A stretch of DNA of 43,800 nucleotides from Pseudooceanicola sp. (GCA_002709085.1 PAPR01000012.1:1-43800), one strand, 5' to 3'. Counted from the stretch's first letter, positions 33,855 to 41,987 are shown. The notes: generated by a model not told the origin, from the sequence alone. Numbers and translations: made by a program.

Positions 33855-35197
33855 GATGAGGGTTTGTCCTCGGTGTCCGTTTCCGATGCCAAAGGTGACG
33901 AGACGGGTTCCGCCGCGGGAGGCGCGGACGGGGGCACCGGGTCAGGCGGCGCAGCGCCGGCTGGACCAAATGGCGTGGGCGGCGGTGACGCGAAATAGGC
34001 GCGATCCACGTCACGTGCCGCGTGCAGGGCGGCACGCAACTCGGCGATGGTCATGGTGTCCTCGATGGCGGCGCCCTCGCGCCCTTCGCGGATCAGCCCT
34101 TGGGTGATTGCCACGATCAGTACCAGCACGCCGGGCAGGAGGTCGATGGCAATCGCGCCGGCCCAAGAGGGGATGAAGTTGCGGGCATAAAGGATCACCG
34201 CATCGGCAGCGGAGATCGGGGTGTAGGTGGACTCCGGCGGGGGCGGGATCGCAATGACCTCAGCCGCCGCGCGCTCCAACGTCTCGGCGCGCTGCTGCAA
34301 CACCTCCAGCACCGACGAAATCGTTGCAGACTGATCGTTCCGATCCTCTGCCGTGCGCCCGTCGAGTTCCGGCAGCACGACTGAGGCAGCAAGGTCCTGC
34401 GCCGCCCTTTGCACCAGCGGCGCCACGGACAATTGCCTGAGCTGGGTGATCAACCCCGCCAGCTGCACCGCCTGTTCGGAAAACTCGACCGAGCGCGCCT
34501 CGACCGGGCCGGGTTCAACCGTCAGCGCGCGCATCCGGGACAAGAGCGCGTTGCCTTCGGCAAAGGCCGAGGTGACGAGAGGCGCCTGCGAGGCGATCTG
34601 TGTTTCCAGCCCGGCAAGCTCCGCCGATTTCTGCCGCAACACCCGGAACACCGCACCGCGCCCGGCCATGCCCGAAAGCGTGCCGGCAGCTTCCTGTTCC
34701 GAGAGATCCTCGAACGACTGGCGCACTCGCGCGACGTCCCGCTCCAACCCTTGGGCGGAAATCGCGATTTCGTTCGTCCGCTCCAGCGTTCCCTGATAGC
34801 TTTGCACCGTGACGGCGAGGTGTTGTTCCACCGCCGCCGCGCCGGCCAGCGCCGCCGCGTTCAGCCAGGATGACATCGCGATGATCGCGAGCGACCCCAA
34901 GCCCATGGCCCCCAGAAGGCCCGTTCTGGACTTGGCGGTTCGCATCGCCGGAAACAGCCGCATCATATAGGACCAGAAGACAAAAATGCCGGTTGAAACG
35001 GCGATGGAATAGGCGATGGCGGCAAAGGCCTTCATTGCGCCGTCACCGTCGAGCAGGGTCGACACGCCCAGGTAGGTGTAGATCCCCGAGGCCACCGCCA
35101 GCACGCCAAGCGCCGCGCCGGTAAAGCTGTCGAGCCAGCCAAGGTGGCCCTCAAGCTCGCGCGCCATGCGCGTGCCGCGATCGGTCGGTCTGCTCAT
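33851..35197 (-). CDS. multi-pass membrane protein with predicted coiled-coil-like region, partner of ClpP-like protease
   Basis: 448 residues. Three N-terminal membrane helices (about residues 20-45, 55-80 and 90-115), a long helical stretch (about 120-330) rich in Glu/Gln/Ala with heptad-like spacing (LERDVARVRQSFEDLSEQEA, VLEVLQQRAETLERAAAEVI), a fourth membrane helix (about 350-375), and a Pro/Ala-rich cytoplasmic tail. No family recognised. It could be a scaffold or adaptor for the ClpP-like protease encoded immediately after it (4-base ATGA overlap). Start MSRPTDRG was chosen over an upstream ATG because the extra residues look non-conserved and GGGGACAG precedes it. Confidence 0.75.
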   Translation of the reverse strand: MSRPTDRGTRMARELEGHLGWLDSFTGAALGVLAVASGIYTYLGVSTLLDGDGAMKAFAAIAYSIAVSTGIFVFWSYMMRLFPAMRTAKSRTGLLGAMGLGSLAIIAMSSWLNAAALAGAAAVEQHLAVTVQSYQGTLERTNEIAISAQGLERDVARVRQSFEDLSEQEAAGTLSGMAGRGAVFRVLRQKSAELAGLETQIASQAPLVTSAFAEGNALLSRMRALTVEPGPVEARSVEFSEQAVQLAGLITQLRQLSVAPLVQRAAQDLAASVVLPELDGRTAEDRNDQSATISSVLEVLQQRAETLERAAAEVIAIPPPPESTYTPISAADAVILYARNFIPSWAGAIAIDLLPGVLVLIVAITQGLIREGREGAAIEDTMTIAELRAALHAARDVDRAYFASPPPTPFGPAGAAPPDPVPPSAPPAAEPVSSPLASETDTEDKPSS

Positions 35198-35300
35198 CTG
35201 CTGTCCCCGGTCATTCCGTGGACCCAAAAGTGAGCCCACGGTTGGAAAAGTAGGGCGGAGCAGGGGGTTATACCAGTCAATCAGCCCCGGTCTTGTATTT

Positions 35301-35315
35301 GTTCACGAATTGTTC
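35301..35315 (+). promoter_or_regulatory. LexA operator (SOS box) of mmcB
   Basis: GTTC-ACGAATT-GTTC, an exact match to the alphaproteobacterial LexA site GTTC-N7-GTTC, 12 bases before the mmcB start. It falls within the 17-base spacer between -35-like TTGTAT (35293-35298) and -10-like ATGATT (35316-35321), the position expected for repression. Confidence 0.85.
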
Positions 35316-35326
35316 ATGATTTACGC

Positions 35327-35803
35327 ATGACAGAGACCCCGCCCGAAACCGCCTTTGACCCGACCCTACTGCAACCCGGCCAACTGATCGCGCGTGGCGT
35401 CGCGCGTCTGCTGGCCAGCCATGATTACTGGGGGTTGGAAGAGTTTGTGCCCGCCCGTGGCCTGCGCGTCGATGTCATGGCCATCGGCCCGAAAGGTGAG
35501 CTGTGGTGCATTGAATGCAAGTCGAGCCGGGCGGACTACCTGAGCGATGCGAAATGGCAGGGCTACTTACCCTATTGCGACCGGTTCTTCTGGGCCGTGG
35601 GACCCGATTTCCCGGTGGAACTGCTACCCGAAGAGAGCGGATTGATCATTGCCGACGCCTGGGGCGGCGAGATTGTCCGCATGCCCGATGAGGACAGGCT
35701 GAGCGGCGCGCGACGCAAGGCCATGACGCAGAAACTGGCCCGCGATACGGCGCGGCGGCTGGCCTGCGCCCGCGACCCGCACGCGCCTGGTGGGATGATC
35801 TAG
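35327..35803 (+). CDS. mmcB: MmcB-family DNA damage repair protein (restriction-endonuclease-like fold)
   Basis: 158 residues, formerly DUF1052. In Caulobacter MmcB is a LexA-regulated protein needed for normal resistance to DNA damage. The sequence shows a PD-(D/E)XK-like core: EEFVPARGLRVDVMAIGPKGELWCIECKSSRADYLSDAKWQGYLPYCDRFFWAV, with Asp in RVDV and the ECK motif as candidate metal ligands. Direct support for SOS control is the GTTC-N7-GTTC site 12 bases upstream. It converges on a small DUF6324-like gene, and the 3' ends overlap by 4 bases. Confidence 0.93.
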   Translation: MTETPPETAFDPTLLQPGQLIARGVARLLASHDYWGLEEFVPARGLRVDVMAIGPKGELWCIECKSSRADYLSDAKWQGYLPYCDRFFWAVGPDFPVELLPEESGLIIADAWGGEIVRMPDEDRLSGARRKAMTQKLARDTARRLACARDPHAPGGMI

Positions 35804-35997
35804 CGGCGCTTGCGGCCCATGCCTTCGGCGGCCTGCGCGGCGGCCATGATCTCTTCGGCGATCTCGCGGGCCTCGTCGGGTTCGAAATCCATCGGGATCT
35901 CCAGGGTGCCCGCGTCGATGAACAGGCGCACCATCCCCTTGTCGGTCGGTCCGATCTGAAGATTCGCTTCGATGTCTCGTTCGGTGTCGATGCCCAT
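35800..35997 (-). CDS. small acidic protein, DUF6324-like
   Basis: 65 residues: MGIDTERDIEANLQIGPTDKG start, then MVRLFIDAGTLEIPMDFEPDEAREIAEEIMAAAQAAEG and a basic end GRKRR. This pattern (a short strand pair, then a helix with DEAREIAEEI) resembles small conserved proteins of Rhodobacterales that I associate with DUF6324; the family call is from memory and tentative. No catalytic motif. The last 4 bases overlap the mmcB stop on the opposite strand. Confidence 0.75.
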   Translation of the reverse strand: MGIDTERDIEANLQIGPTDKGMVRLFIDAGTLEIPMDFEPDEAREIAEEIMAAAQAAEGMGRKRR

Positions 35998-36210
35998 TGC
36001 GGCCTCCGGTCTGCAGGTGCGTTTGGCTAGCGCAGGGGGGGTGAAACTGCAAGGGCGCTGCGCAGGCCGTGGCGCGACGCGGCCTGACGAAGCTGGCTCT
36101 GCGCATATTGGGCGGATGAAGGACGGCTCGGCAAGTTATCAAAAATGGAAACTTTCCTGAACTCACGGTCTTGCATTCGTGCGACGAGAACTGTAATTGC
36201 GCCAGCACGT

Positions 36211-36287
36211 GCCGCCTTAGCTCAGTTGGTTAGAGCACTGGTTTGTGGAACCAGGGGTCCCCCGTTCGAGCCGGGGAGGCGGTACCA
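36211..36287 (+). tRNA. tRNA-His (anticodon GTG), no encoded G-1, A73
   Basis: The full cloverleaf can be drawn: acceptor GCCGCCT/AGGCGGT, anticodon stem CTGGT/ACCAG with loop TTGTGGA (anticodon GTG), T-arm CCCCG/CGGGG with TTCGAGC, and an encoded CCA at 36285-36287. The base before G1 is T, so the usual tRNA-His extra G at -1 is not encoded. The discriminator is A73 rather than C73, and G1 faces U72. This matches the aberrant tRNA-His known from a subgroup of alphaproteobacteria (Rhodobacterales, Rhizobiales and Caulobacterales) with a matching divergent HisRS. Confidence 0.95.
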
Positions 36288-36393
36288 TTTCCCCATTTTT
36301 AGACTGCTGGTGTATCGGGCGCGCCTCGCACCAGAGATCTGGCAGATGTCGGAAGCCTAGGTTTGACCCAAAGGGGCTGATCGATCAAAGACG

Positions 36394-36717
36394 TCAGTCC
36401 GGCAACACCAGTTGGGTGCCCGAAACCTCGGTTCCGTCCGTACGGTAGACCAATGCGCGGCCTGTCTCTGTGACGATCATATACCAGCCTTTGCCTGCAG
36501 TGACCGCCTGAACCTCGACCCCTTCGGGCAGGGTGATCGCCGCGGGCAGGTCGGGAAACACCGTACTGACGGGATCTTCGCGGAAACGGATGACAATCAA
36601 CACGATCAGGACTAGAAGCCCGACGATCATCACCCCCGCAAGGACCGACACCAGCACCCGCAGGAAGCGAAGCTGGGGAATGTCCTGATCGTCGACGTTA
36701 GGAGTGTTCGTGTCCAC
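36394..36717 (-). CDS. single-pass membrane protein, DUF6476-like
   Basis: 107 residues from GTG 36717; an ATG at 36732 would add 5. One membrane helix (about residues 14-35, LRFLRVLVSVLAGVMIVGLLVLIVLIVIRF) precedes a small C-terminal domain (LPAAITLPEGVEVQAVTAGKGWYMIVTETGRALVYRTDGTEV) that is probably periplasmic. It resembles small alphaproteobacterial proteins that I associate with DUF6476; function unknown. Its 5' end overlaps the start of the divergent rluD-like gene, so each promoter must lie inside the other gene. Confidence 0.8.
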   Translation of the reverse strand: MDTNTPNVDDQDIPQLRFLRVLVSVLAGVMIVGLLVLIVLIVIRFREDPVSTVFPDLPAAITLPEGVEVQAVTAGKGWYMIVTETGRALVYRTDGTEVSGTQLVLPD

Positions 36718-37732
36718 AGAGCGCCTGTCCATTCGTATCGGGGCCAATCCGCCCGCCCGCTTTGATAAGGCCTTGGCGCGCGATGTACCAGAGGCCGCCG
36801 CCCTGTCACGCACCCGCCTTGCGCGGTTGATCGGTGAGGGCGCGGTCACGCGCGGCGGCGTGCCCGTCACAGACCCCAAGGCCAAAGTGGCCGAAGGCGA
36901 CGTCATCGAGATCGCGCTGCAACCGGCCGAAGAGGTCGATACCATCGCCGAGGACATCCCCCTCACGGTGGTCTACGAGGACGCTGCGCTGATCGTGATC
37001 GACAAGCCCGCCGGAATGGTCGTGCATCCTGCGCCCGGCTCGCCGAAGGGTACGCTGGTCAATGCCTTGCTGCACCATTGCGGTGATAGCCTCTCGGGGA
37101 TCGGCGGTGAAAAACGCCCTGGCATCGTGCACCGGATCGACAAGGAGACGAGCGGCCTGCTCGTCGTCGCCAAATCCGACAAGGCGCATCACGCGCTGGC
37201 CGCGCAGTTCGAGAAACACTCGGCCGAACGTGCCTATCTGGCGGTCTGCCACGGCGCGCCCGATCCCGGCGATGCGCGCCTGCGCGGCGTCCGGGGGGCA
37301 AGCTTTGAGGCCGGCGGGGTGCTGAAACTGACCACCGGGCTGGGCCGTCACCGCACCGATCGGCAGCGTCAGGCCGTGACCTTTGAGGGCGGGCGGCACG
37401 CAATCACCCGTGCGCGCATCCTTGAGAGTTTCGGGCAGGGCGCGGCGGCGCTGATCGAGTGTCGCCTGGAAACCGGGCGCACCCATCAGATCCGCGTGCA
37501 TATGGCCCATGCCGGCCACGCGCTGGTAGGGGATCCCGTCTACGGCGGGCGGCGTCGCGCCGGGGCGGCGTCCCTGGGCGAGGTCGCGGCGCGTGCGATC
37601 AACGGCTTTCCCCGGCAGGCACTGCACGCCGCTGTGCTGGGGTTCAACCATCCCGACGACGGCCGCGCACTGCGCTTTGAGGCCGCGCTGCCGGCGGACA
37701 TGCAGGCCCTGCTCGACGTGCTGCGAGGGTGA
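36710..37732 (+). CDS. RluD-like RluA-family 23S rRNA pseudouridine synthase
   Basis: 340 residues from GTG 36710, chosen because AGGAG lies 5 bases upstream; an earlier GTG at 36704 overlaps that site. Domains: N-terminal S4 RNA-binding (LSRTRLARLIGEGAVTRGGVPVTDPKAKVAEGDVIEIAL, about residues 30-75) and the RluA catalytic domain with HRIDKETSGLLVVAKS (catalytic Asp in the HRID motif, about residue 143), GRTHQIRVHMAHAGHALVGDPVYGG later on. RluD isomerises U1911, U1915 and U1917 of helix 69; the S4 domain favours RluD or RluC over RluA. It lies upstream of rpoH in the common alphaproteobacterial order. Confidence 0.9.
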   Translation: MSTERLSIRIGANPPARFDKALARDVPEAAALSRTRLARLIGEGAVTRGGVPVTDPKAKVAEGDVIEIALQPAEEVDTIAEDIPLTVVYEDAALIVIDKPAGMVVHPAPGSPKGTLVNALLHHCGDSLSGIGGEKRPGIVHRIDKETSGLLVVAKSDKAHHALAAQFEKHSAERAYLAVCHGAPDPGDARLRGVRGASFEAGGVLKLTTGLGRHRTDRQRQAVTFEGGRHAITRARILESFGQGAAALIECRLETGRTHQIRVHMAHAGHALVGDPVYGGRRRAGAASLGEVAARAINGFPRQALHAAVLGFNHPDDGRALRFEAALPADMQALLDVLRG

Positions 37733-37875
37733 GGGGCCCCCGCATCTGCGCACGAGGGCCGCAGGCGGGACCGCCGCACACCGGTGACACACACATCCGC
37801 GTGAAATCGCCGAAATGTGGCCGGCCATGCGACGGAAACCGCTTCATCATGCGTTAATATTTCAGACGTATCGAT

Positions 37876-37904
37876 CTTGAACGCGATGCGACACGTCCCT
37901 AGAT
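37876..37904 (+). promoter_or_regulatory. heat-shock (sigma-32-type) promoter of rpoH
   Basis: CTTGAA (37876-37881), 15 bases, CCCTAGAT (37897-37904), close to the sigma-32 consensus CTTGAA-N13-17-CCCCATNT. About 50 bases before the rpoH start, it implies positive autoregulation. Confidence 0.6.
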
Positions 37905-37955
37905 GCCATGTTAATCCCCTAAACATTGGGGTTCGGAAAAACGAAGGACAGGGTT

Positions 37956-38855
37956 ATGGCCAATTACGCAAATCTCCCCGCACCGACGCCGGAAGGCGGG
38001 ATGAACCGCTATCTTCAGGAGATCCGGAAGTTTCCGCTGCTGGAACCCGAAGAGGAATACATGCTCGCCAAGAGGTGGGTCGAGGAACAGGACACCGAAG
38101 CCGCGCACCGGATGGTGACCTCGCACCTGCGTCTCGCCGCCAAGATCGCCATGGGCTATCGCGGCTATGGGTTGCCGCAATCCGAGGTGATCTCCGAAGC
38201 CAACGTCGGCCTGATGCAGGCGGTCAAACGCTTTGACCCCGAAAAGGGCTTTCGCCTCGCGACCTACGCGATGTGGTGGATCCGCGCCTCGATCCAGGAA
38301 TACGTCCTGCGGTCCTGGTCGATGGTGAAGCTCGGCACGACCTCCGCCCAGAAGAAGCTGTTCTTTAACCTGCGCAAGGCAAAGGCGCGGATCGGCGCGC
38401 TGGAAGACGGTGACATGCGTCCCGAGAACGTCGCGCAGATCGCCCATGATCTCGGCGTAACGGAGGCTGAGGTGATCTCCATGAACCGGCGGATGTCGGG
38501 CGGGGATGCCTCCCTCAACGCGACCGTGGGGGCCGAGGGCGAGGGCACGATGCAGTGGCAGGACTGGCTGGAGGACGAAAGCGCCGACCAGGCCGGCGAC
38601 TACGCCGAGCGAGACGAAATGGACACCCGCCGCGAACTGCTGGGCGAGGCGATGAGCGTGCTGAACGAGCGCGAGCGCGATATCCTGACGCAACGCCGCC
38701 TGAGCGAAGAGACCATCACGCTGGAGGACCTCTCCACCCAATACGGCGTCAGCCGCGAACGCATCCGCCAGATCGAGGTGCGCGCGTTCGAAAAGCTGCA
38801 ACTGCAGATGCGTGAATTGGCGCAGGAGAAGGGGATGCTGGCCTCGGCGGAGTGA
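37956..38855 (+). CDS. rpoH: RNA polymerase sigma factor RpoH (sigma-32)
   Basis: 299 residues. RpoH directs heat-shock transcription. Seen: region 1.2/2.1 YLQEIRKFPLLEPEEEYMLAKRW, region 2.2-2.4 SHLRLAAKIAMGYRGYGLPQSEVISEANVGLMQAVKRFDPEKGFRLATYAMWWIRASIQEYVLRSWSMVKLG, the RpoH box QKKLFFNLRKAK, and region 4.2 with GVSRERIRQIEVRAFEKL. The AAGGACAGGGTT before the ATG serves as ribosome-binding site. Many Rhodobacterales have two rpoH genes; which of the two this is cannot be decided. A heat-shock-type promoter precedes it. Confidence 0.97.
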   Translation: MANYANLPAPTPEGGMNRYLQEIRKFPLLEPEEEYMLAKRWVEEQDTEAAHRMVTSHLRLAAKIAMGYRGYGLPQSEVISEANVGLMQAVKRFDPEKGFRLATYAMWWIRASIQEYVLRSWSMVKLGTTSAQKKLFFNLRKAKARIGALEDGDMRPENVAQIAHDLGVTEAEVISMNRRMSGGDASLNATVGAEGEGTMQWQDWLEDESADQAGDYAERDEMDTRRELLGEAMSVLNERERDILTQRRLSEETITLEDLSTQYGVSRERIRQIEVRAFEKLQLQMRELAQEKGMLASAE

Positions 38856-39293
38856 GTTTGTCGTCGGGTAAATTTGGGATTGGGGTAGGACCTGCCGGGG
38901 AGGTGGGCCATTACCTCGCGCAGCCGAGATAGAGTTACATCAATGGCATACTTGGAATAGCGATCATCGTGATCGTAGGATTGTCGAGCGGCGGGTTCAC
39001 GACTCCGGGATCGTTGACGCCACTATGCGCTTCGTCGTCGCCAAAAACCTCTCCTCCCCGAATGACGATGTCAGACGCCGCCAATCTACAAATCGTCGAC
39101 CTTGAGGCTTTCGGTTTCCAGTTTCTCGATCAACCTGCCAAATCGGTTTTCGCGTGCATGAAGGATGGTGCGTTTCGTCACGCAGAGCGATCCGGCTTCC
39201 TCAGACATGTGTCATCGGGACGGATACCCGATCGGGCAGCCGCAGTCACCATTCAGCGCCCGACATCATCGCCCCTTAATCCGGGGCGATTTT
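38856..39293. other. 438-base region after rpoH
   Basis: Contains a short minus-strand ORF (39086-39208) and a hairpin at its end (39268-39294), listed separately. Otherwise no supported gene. An sRNA ending at the plus-oriented terminator is possible, but no promoter is evident. Confidence 0.4.
39086..39208 (-). CDS. short ORF (40 residues), possible gene or remnant
   Basis: It reads MSEEAGSLCVTKRTILHARE followed by NRFGRLIEKLETESLKVDDL and TAG. Codon use and the amphipathic helix (RENRFGRLIEKLE) look like real coding, but there is no ribosome-binding site and no recognised family. It could be the C-terminal remnant of a larger protein or a small regulator. Too short for routine gene calling. 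Confidence 0.4.
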   Translation of the reverse strand: MSEEAGSLCVTKRTILHARENRFGRLIEKLETESLKVDDL

Positions 39294-39294
39294 T
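39268..39294 (+). terminator. intrinsic terminator-like hairpin between rpoH and the 39.3-40.2 kb gene
   Basis: ATCGCCCC (39268-39275) pairs with GGGGCGAT (39283-39290), 7-base loop, then TTTT on the plus strand. Orientation fits a plus-strand transcript (rpoH read-through or an unknown RNA). Its U-tract touches the stop codon of the convergent gene. Confidence 0.7.
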
Positions 39295-40169
39295 CACGGG
39301 GTCAGCAGCGTGACGCCCTCGATACCGGCAATGTCTTCGGCGTCTTCCTCGTAGGCGTCGGTGAGGTATTCAAAGACCTCGGAGGGCCAGGCGGGCAGGT
39401 CGAGGTCTTCTTCCACCGCTTCGGGAATCGCGTATTTGTCGAGAAAGACGGTCATCGCGCGCCGCTTCTGGCTTTCCGTCATGGTCGGATTATCGGCGAA
39501 ATAGGTGCGGAAACGTTTCATGCCCTCGACCGACATGATCTCGGAGAGCAGCTCAAAGGCTCCGCGGATCTTCGCGCCTTCCGGCAAGCCGGACATGATG
39601 CGAATAATTTCGCCATAGATCAGCGGGCTGTCCTCGTTGCTCCAGACGGTGATCGGCATTTCGGGCGCTATGGTGCGCATTCGGCGGATCAGGTCCGACC
39701 AGCGCAGGGTGCCGGGGTCGGTGTTGTTGAGGATATGCTCAAGCCGCACGCCGGTTGTAGCGGTGTGCAGGGCGGGGATGAACGTGCCGGGATCGCGCAG
39801 GGCCAGAAAGAGCTCGATCTCGCATCCCGGGAATAATTGCCGCAGGTCGGCCAGACGCTGCTCTGCCATCGGATAGAACTGCCCCTCCTTGATCGCCATG
39901 CGTGGGGTGCCAAAGAAGTTGTCATTGAGAAGCACCATGTGGTCCGCCTCATCCGCCTGCAGGATCGCGTCCAGCAAGACGTCTTTCGCCTCGGGCGAGG
40001 GGGTCCCCTCATCCAGCGCGTGGATCGCTTCGCGCAACAAAATACGGTAGTTGGCTTGCGGCGGAACAGAAACCCGTTGCGCCAGCAGGTCGTCACGGTT
40101 GCGCGCCAGGGTTTTGGCCAGGCGGCCTTCATCGGTGCAATGTGCGCCGACATGCAGGGCAATCTTCAT
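39294..40169 (-). CDS. conserved-looking protein of unknown function, sulfotransferase-like segment
   Basis: 291 residues, cytoplasmic. It opens with a strand MKIALHVGAHCTDEGRLAKTL. The middle section IELFLALRDPGTFIPALHTATTG resembles the phosphosulfate-binding strand-loop-helix of sulfotransferases and related fucosyl/sulfo-type proteins (RDP), but the N-terminal P-loop-like GxxxxGT is not clear. The C-terminal 60 residues are acidic (EEDLDLPAWPSEVFEYLTDAYEEDAEDI). I assign no activity. It is divergent from the ABC permease gene, with 144 bases between starts. Confidence 0.75.
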   Translation of the reverse strand: MKIALHVGAHCTDEGRLAKTLARNRDDLLAQRVSVPPQANYRILLREAIHALDEGTPSPEAKDVLLDAILQADEADHMVLLNDNFFGTPRMAIKEGQFYPMAEQRLADLRQLFPGCEIELFLALRDPGTFIPALHTATTGVRLEHILNNTDPGTLRWSDLIRRMRTIAPEMPITVWSNEDSPLIYGEIIRIMSGLPEGAKIRGAFELLSEIMSVEGMKRFRTYFADNPTMTESQKRRAMTVFLDKYAIPEAVEEDLDLPAWPSEVFEYLTDAYEEDAEDIAGIEGVTLLTP

Positions 40170-40313
40170 GCGCGCGTGTCTCCTTTGTCCGACATGGGGC
40201 CTTGGGCTGCGTCCTGCGCCGCGACCGTCGTCGGGGGGTTAGCCGAAATGGGGCAGGGTCGGAATATAGCGCATCGGCTGGACAGTAAAACACGTTTCGG
40301 GCAACAGACGGGC

Positions 40314-41987
40314 ATGGACGCGCTCTCTTCTTCTTCATCCGGTCGGGATCGGCTGCGCTGGCCGGACCTCTGGTCGCTCGGCGCCGCGGGCATTGCGCTG
40401 GTTGTCGTGGCCCCGATCCTCGCCGTTGTCTGGATCGCCCTCGCGCCTCTGGTAGGGGGGGGCGACGCGCCGTCGGTCTGGGGGCATCTCTGGGCGACAA
40501 CTCTGCCGCGCTACCTGCGCACGACGCTGATCCTGATGTTCGGAGTCGGGGCGCTGACCGCGACGGTCGGGACAGGTGCCGCCTGGCTGGTTGCGCGCTA
40601 CCGCTTTCCGGGCGTGCGTTGGATCGAGTGGGCGCTGTTGATGCCACTGGCTGTTCCGGCTTACGTCGGCGCCTATGCGCTGGTTGATTTTCTGGAATAC
40701 GCCGGTCCGGTGCAGGGGATGCTGCGCGACCTCATGGGCTGGCAATCGGCGCGGGACTACTGGTTTCCCGAGATACGCTCGCTCGGCGCGGCGATCCTCG
40801 TGTTGTCGGCGGCGCTATACCCTTACGTCTATTTGTTGACGCGCGCGGCGCTGCGCGAGCAATCCGGCGGCGGCGAAGAGGTCGCCATGTCGCTCGGCGT
40901 CGGCCCCTTCGCGCGGTTCCGCCGGGTCGGCCTGCCACTGGCGCGTCCCGCGATCGCCGCAGGGGTGGCGATCGTGATGATGGAATCGATCAACGATTTC
41001 GGGACGGTGGATTATTTCGCGGTGCAGACGCTGACCACGGGCATCTTTACCACATGGCTGGAGAGCAATTCCGCCGCCGGGGCGGCGCAGATCGCCTGCG
41101 TTGTGCTCGCCCTCGTCGTCGCATTGGTCCTGCTGGAGAAATTTTCCCGCCGCCGGTCCCAATTCTACACGCTCTCGAGCCGCCATCGTCCCGTCGCGCA
41201 GCGCCATCTGCGCGGGCCATCGGGGATTGCGGCGATGGTCTTGTGCCTGATCCCGATCCTCTTCGGCTTCGTCTTACCGGCAGGCGTTATCGCGTCCCAT
41301 GCGCTGGGCCGGGTGGGGGAGTGGGTCGATCCGGCGTTGCTGCTGGCATTGTGGCATACGGTCTTTGTCGGCGGCTTGGCGGCTGTCGGTACGGTGTCCG
41401 CGGCAGTTTTCCTGGTTTACGGCGTGCGATTGTCGGGCCGGATGCTACCCCGTCGACTGATGCCGATCACGACCATCGGCTACGCGGCGCCGGGCGCGGT
41501 GCTGGGGGTCGGTATCCTCATCCCGCTGGCGCGTATGGATCACTGGATAGCCGACGGTGTCGAATCCCTGAGCGGCGTAGATATTGGGTTGATCTTGACC
41601 GGGTCATCCTTTGCCCTGGTGCTGGCCTATGGTGTGCGGTTTTTTGCGATCGCGCAGGGCGCGGCGGACGGAGCCTTTGGCCGCGTGTCGCCGTCACTGC
41701 CCATGGCCGCGCGCTCCCTCGGGCGGACACGCGGTGGGGTCTTGCGTGCGATTTACGCGCCGCTGGTGCGCGGATCGCTCGCCTCGGCCTTGCTGTTGGT
41801 TTTTGTGGATTGCGTCAAAGAGCTGCCGGCCACGCTTCTGCTGCGTCCCTTCAACTACGACACCTTGGCGACGCGGGTGCACGATCAGGCCAGCCTGGAG
41901 CAGCTGGGCGCCGCAGCCCCCGGCGCCATCCTCATCATGCTGGTCGGCCTCATCGCCGTTGGGTTCCTTGCCCGCGCGAACCGTTGA
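40314..41987 (+). CDS. fused two-domain ABC transporter permease, Fe3+ (FbpB/SfuB) type
   Basis: 557 residues with about 12 membrane helices in two permease halves. Each half carries an EAA-loop: EVAMSLGVGPFARFRRVGLPLARPAI and AARSLGRTRGGVLRAIYAPLVRGSL. This fused arrangement is that of FbpB/SfuB ferric iron permeases. Fe3+ binding protein and ATPase genes are not next to it, so it relies on subunits encoded elsewhere, or is an orphan. Start MDALSSSSSG has no strong ribosome-binding site; an ATG at 40248 is in frame but would add 22 non-typical residues. Confidence 0.9.
   Translation: MDALSSSSSGRDRLRWPDLWSLGAAGIALVVVAPILAVVWIALAPLVGGGDAPSVWGHLWATTLPRYLRTTLILMFGVGALTATVGTGAAWLVARYRFPGVRWIEWALLMPLAVPAYVGAYALVDFLEYAGPVQGMLRDLMGWQSARDYWFPEIRSLGAAILVLSAALYPYVYLLTRAALREQSGGGEEVAMSLGVGPFARFRRVGLPLARPAIAAGVAIVMMESINDFGTVDYFAVQTLTTGIFTTWLESNSAAGAAQIACVVLALVVALVLLEKFSRRRSQFYTLSSRHRPVAQRHLRGPSGIAAMVLCLIPILFGFVLPAGVIASHALGRVGEWVDPALLLALWHTVFVGGLAAVGTVSAAVFLVYGVRLSGRMLPRRLMPITTIGYAAPGAVLGVGILIPLARMDHWIADGVESLSGVDIGLILTGSSFALVLAYGVRFFAIAQGAADGAFGRVSPSLPMAARSLGRTRGGVLRAIYAPLVRGSLASALLLVFVDCVKELPATLLLRPFNYDTLATRVHDQASLEQLGAAAPGAILIMLVGLIAVGFLARANR

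Noticed and set aside
36806-37828. Minus-strand frame opposite the rluD-like gene
   Set aside because: Shadow; the HRID and S4 motifs show the plus strand is coding.
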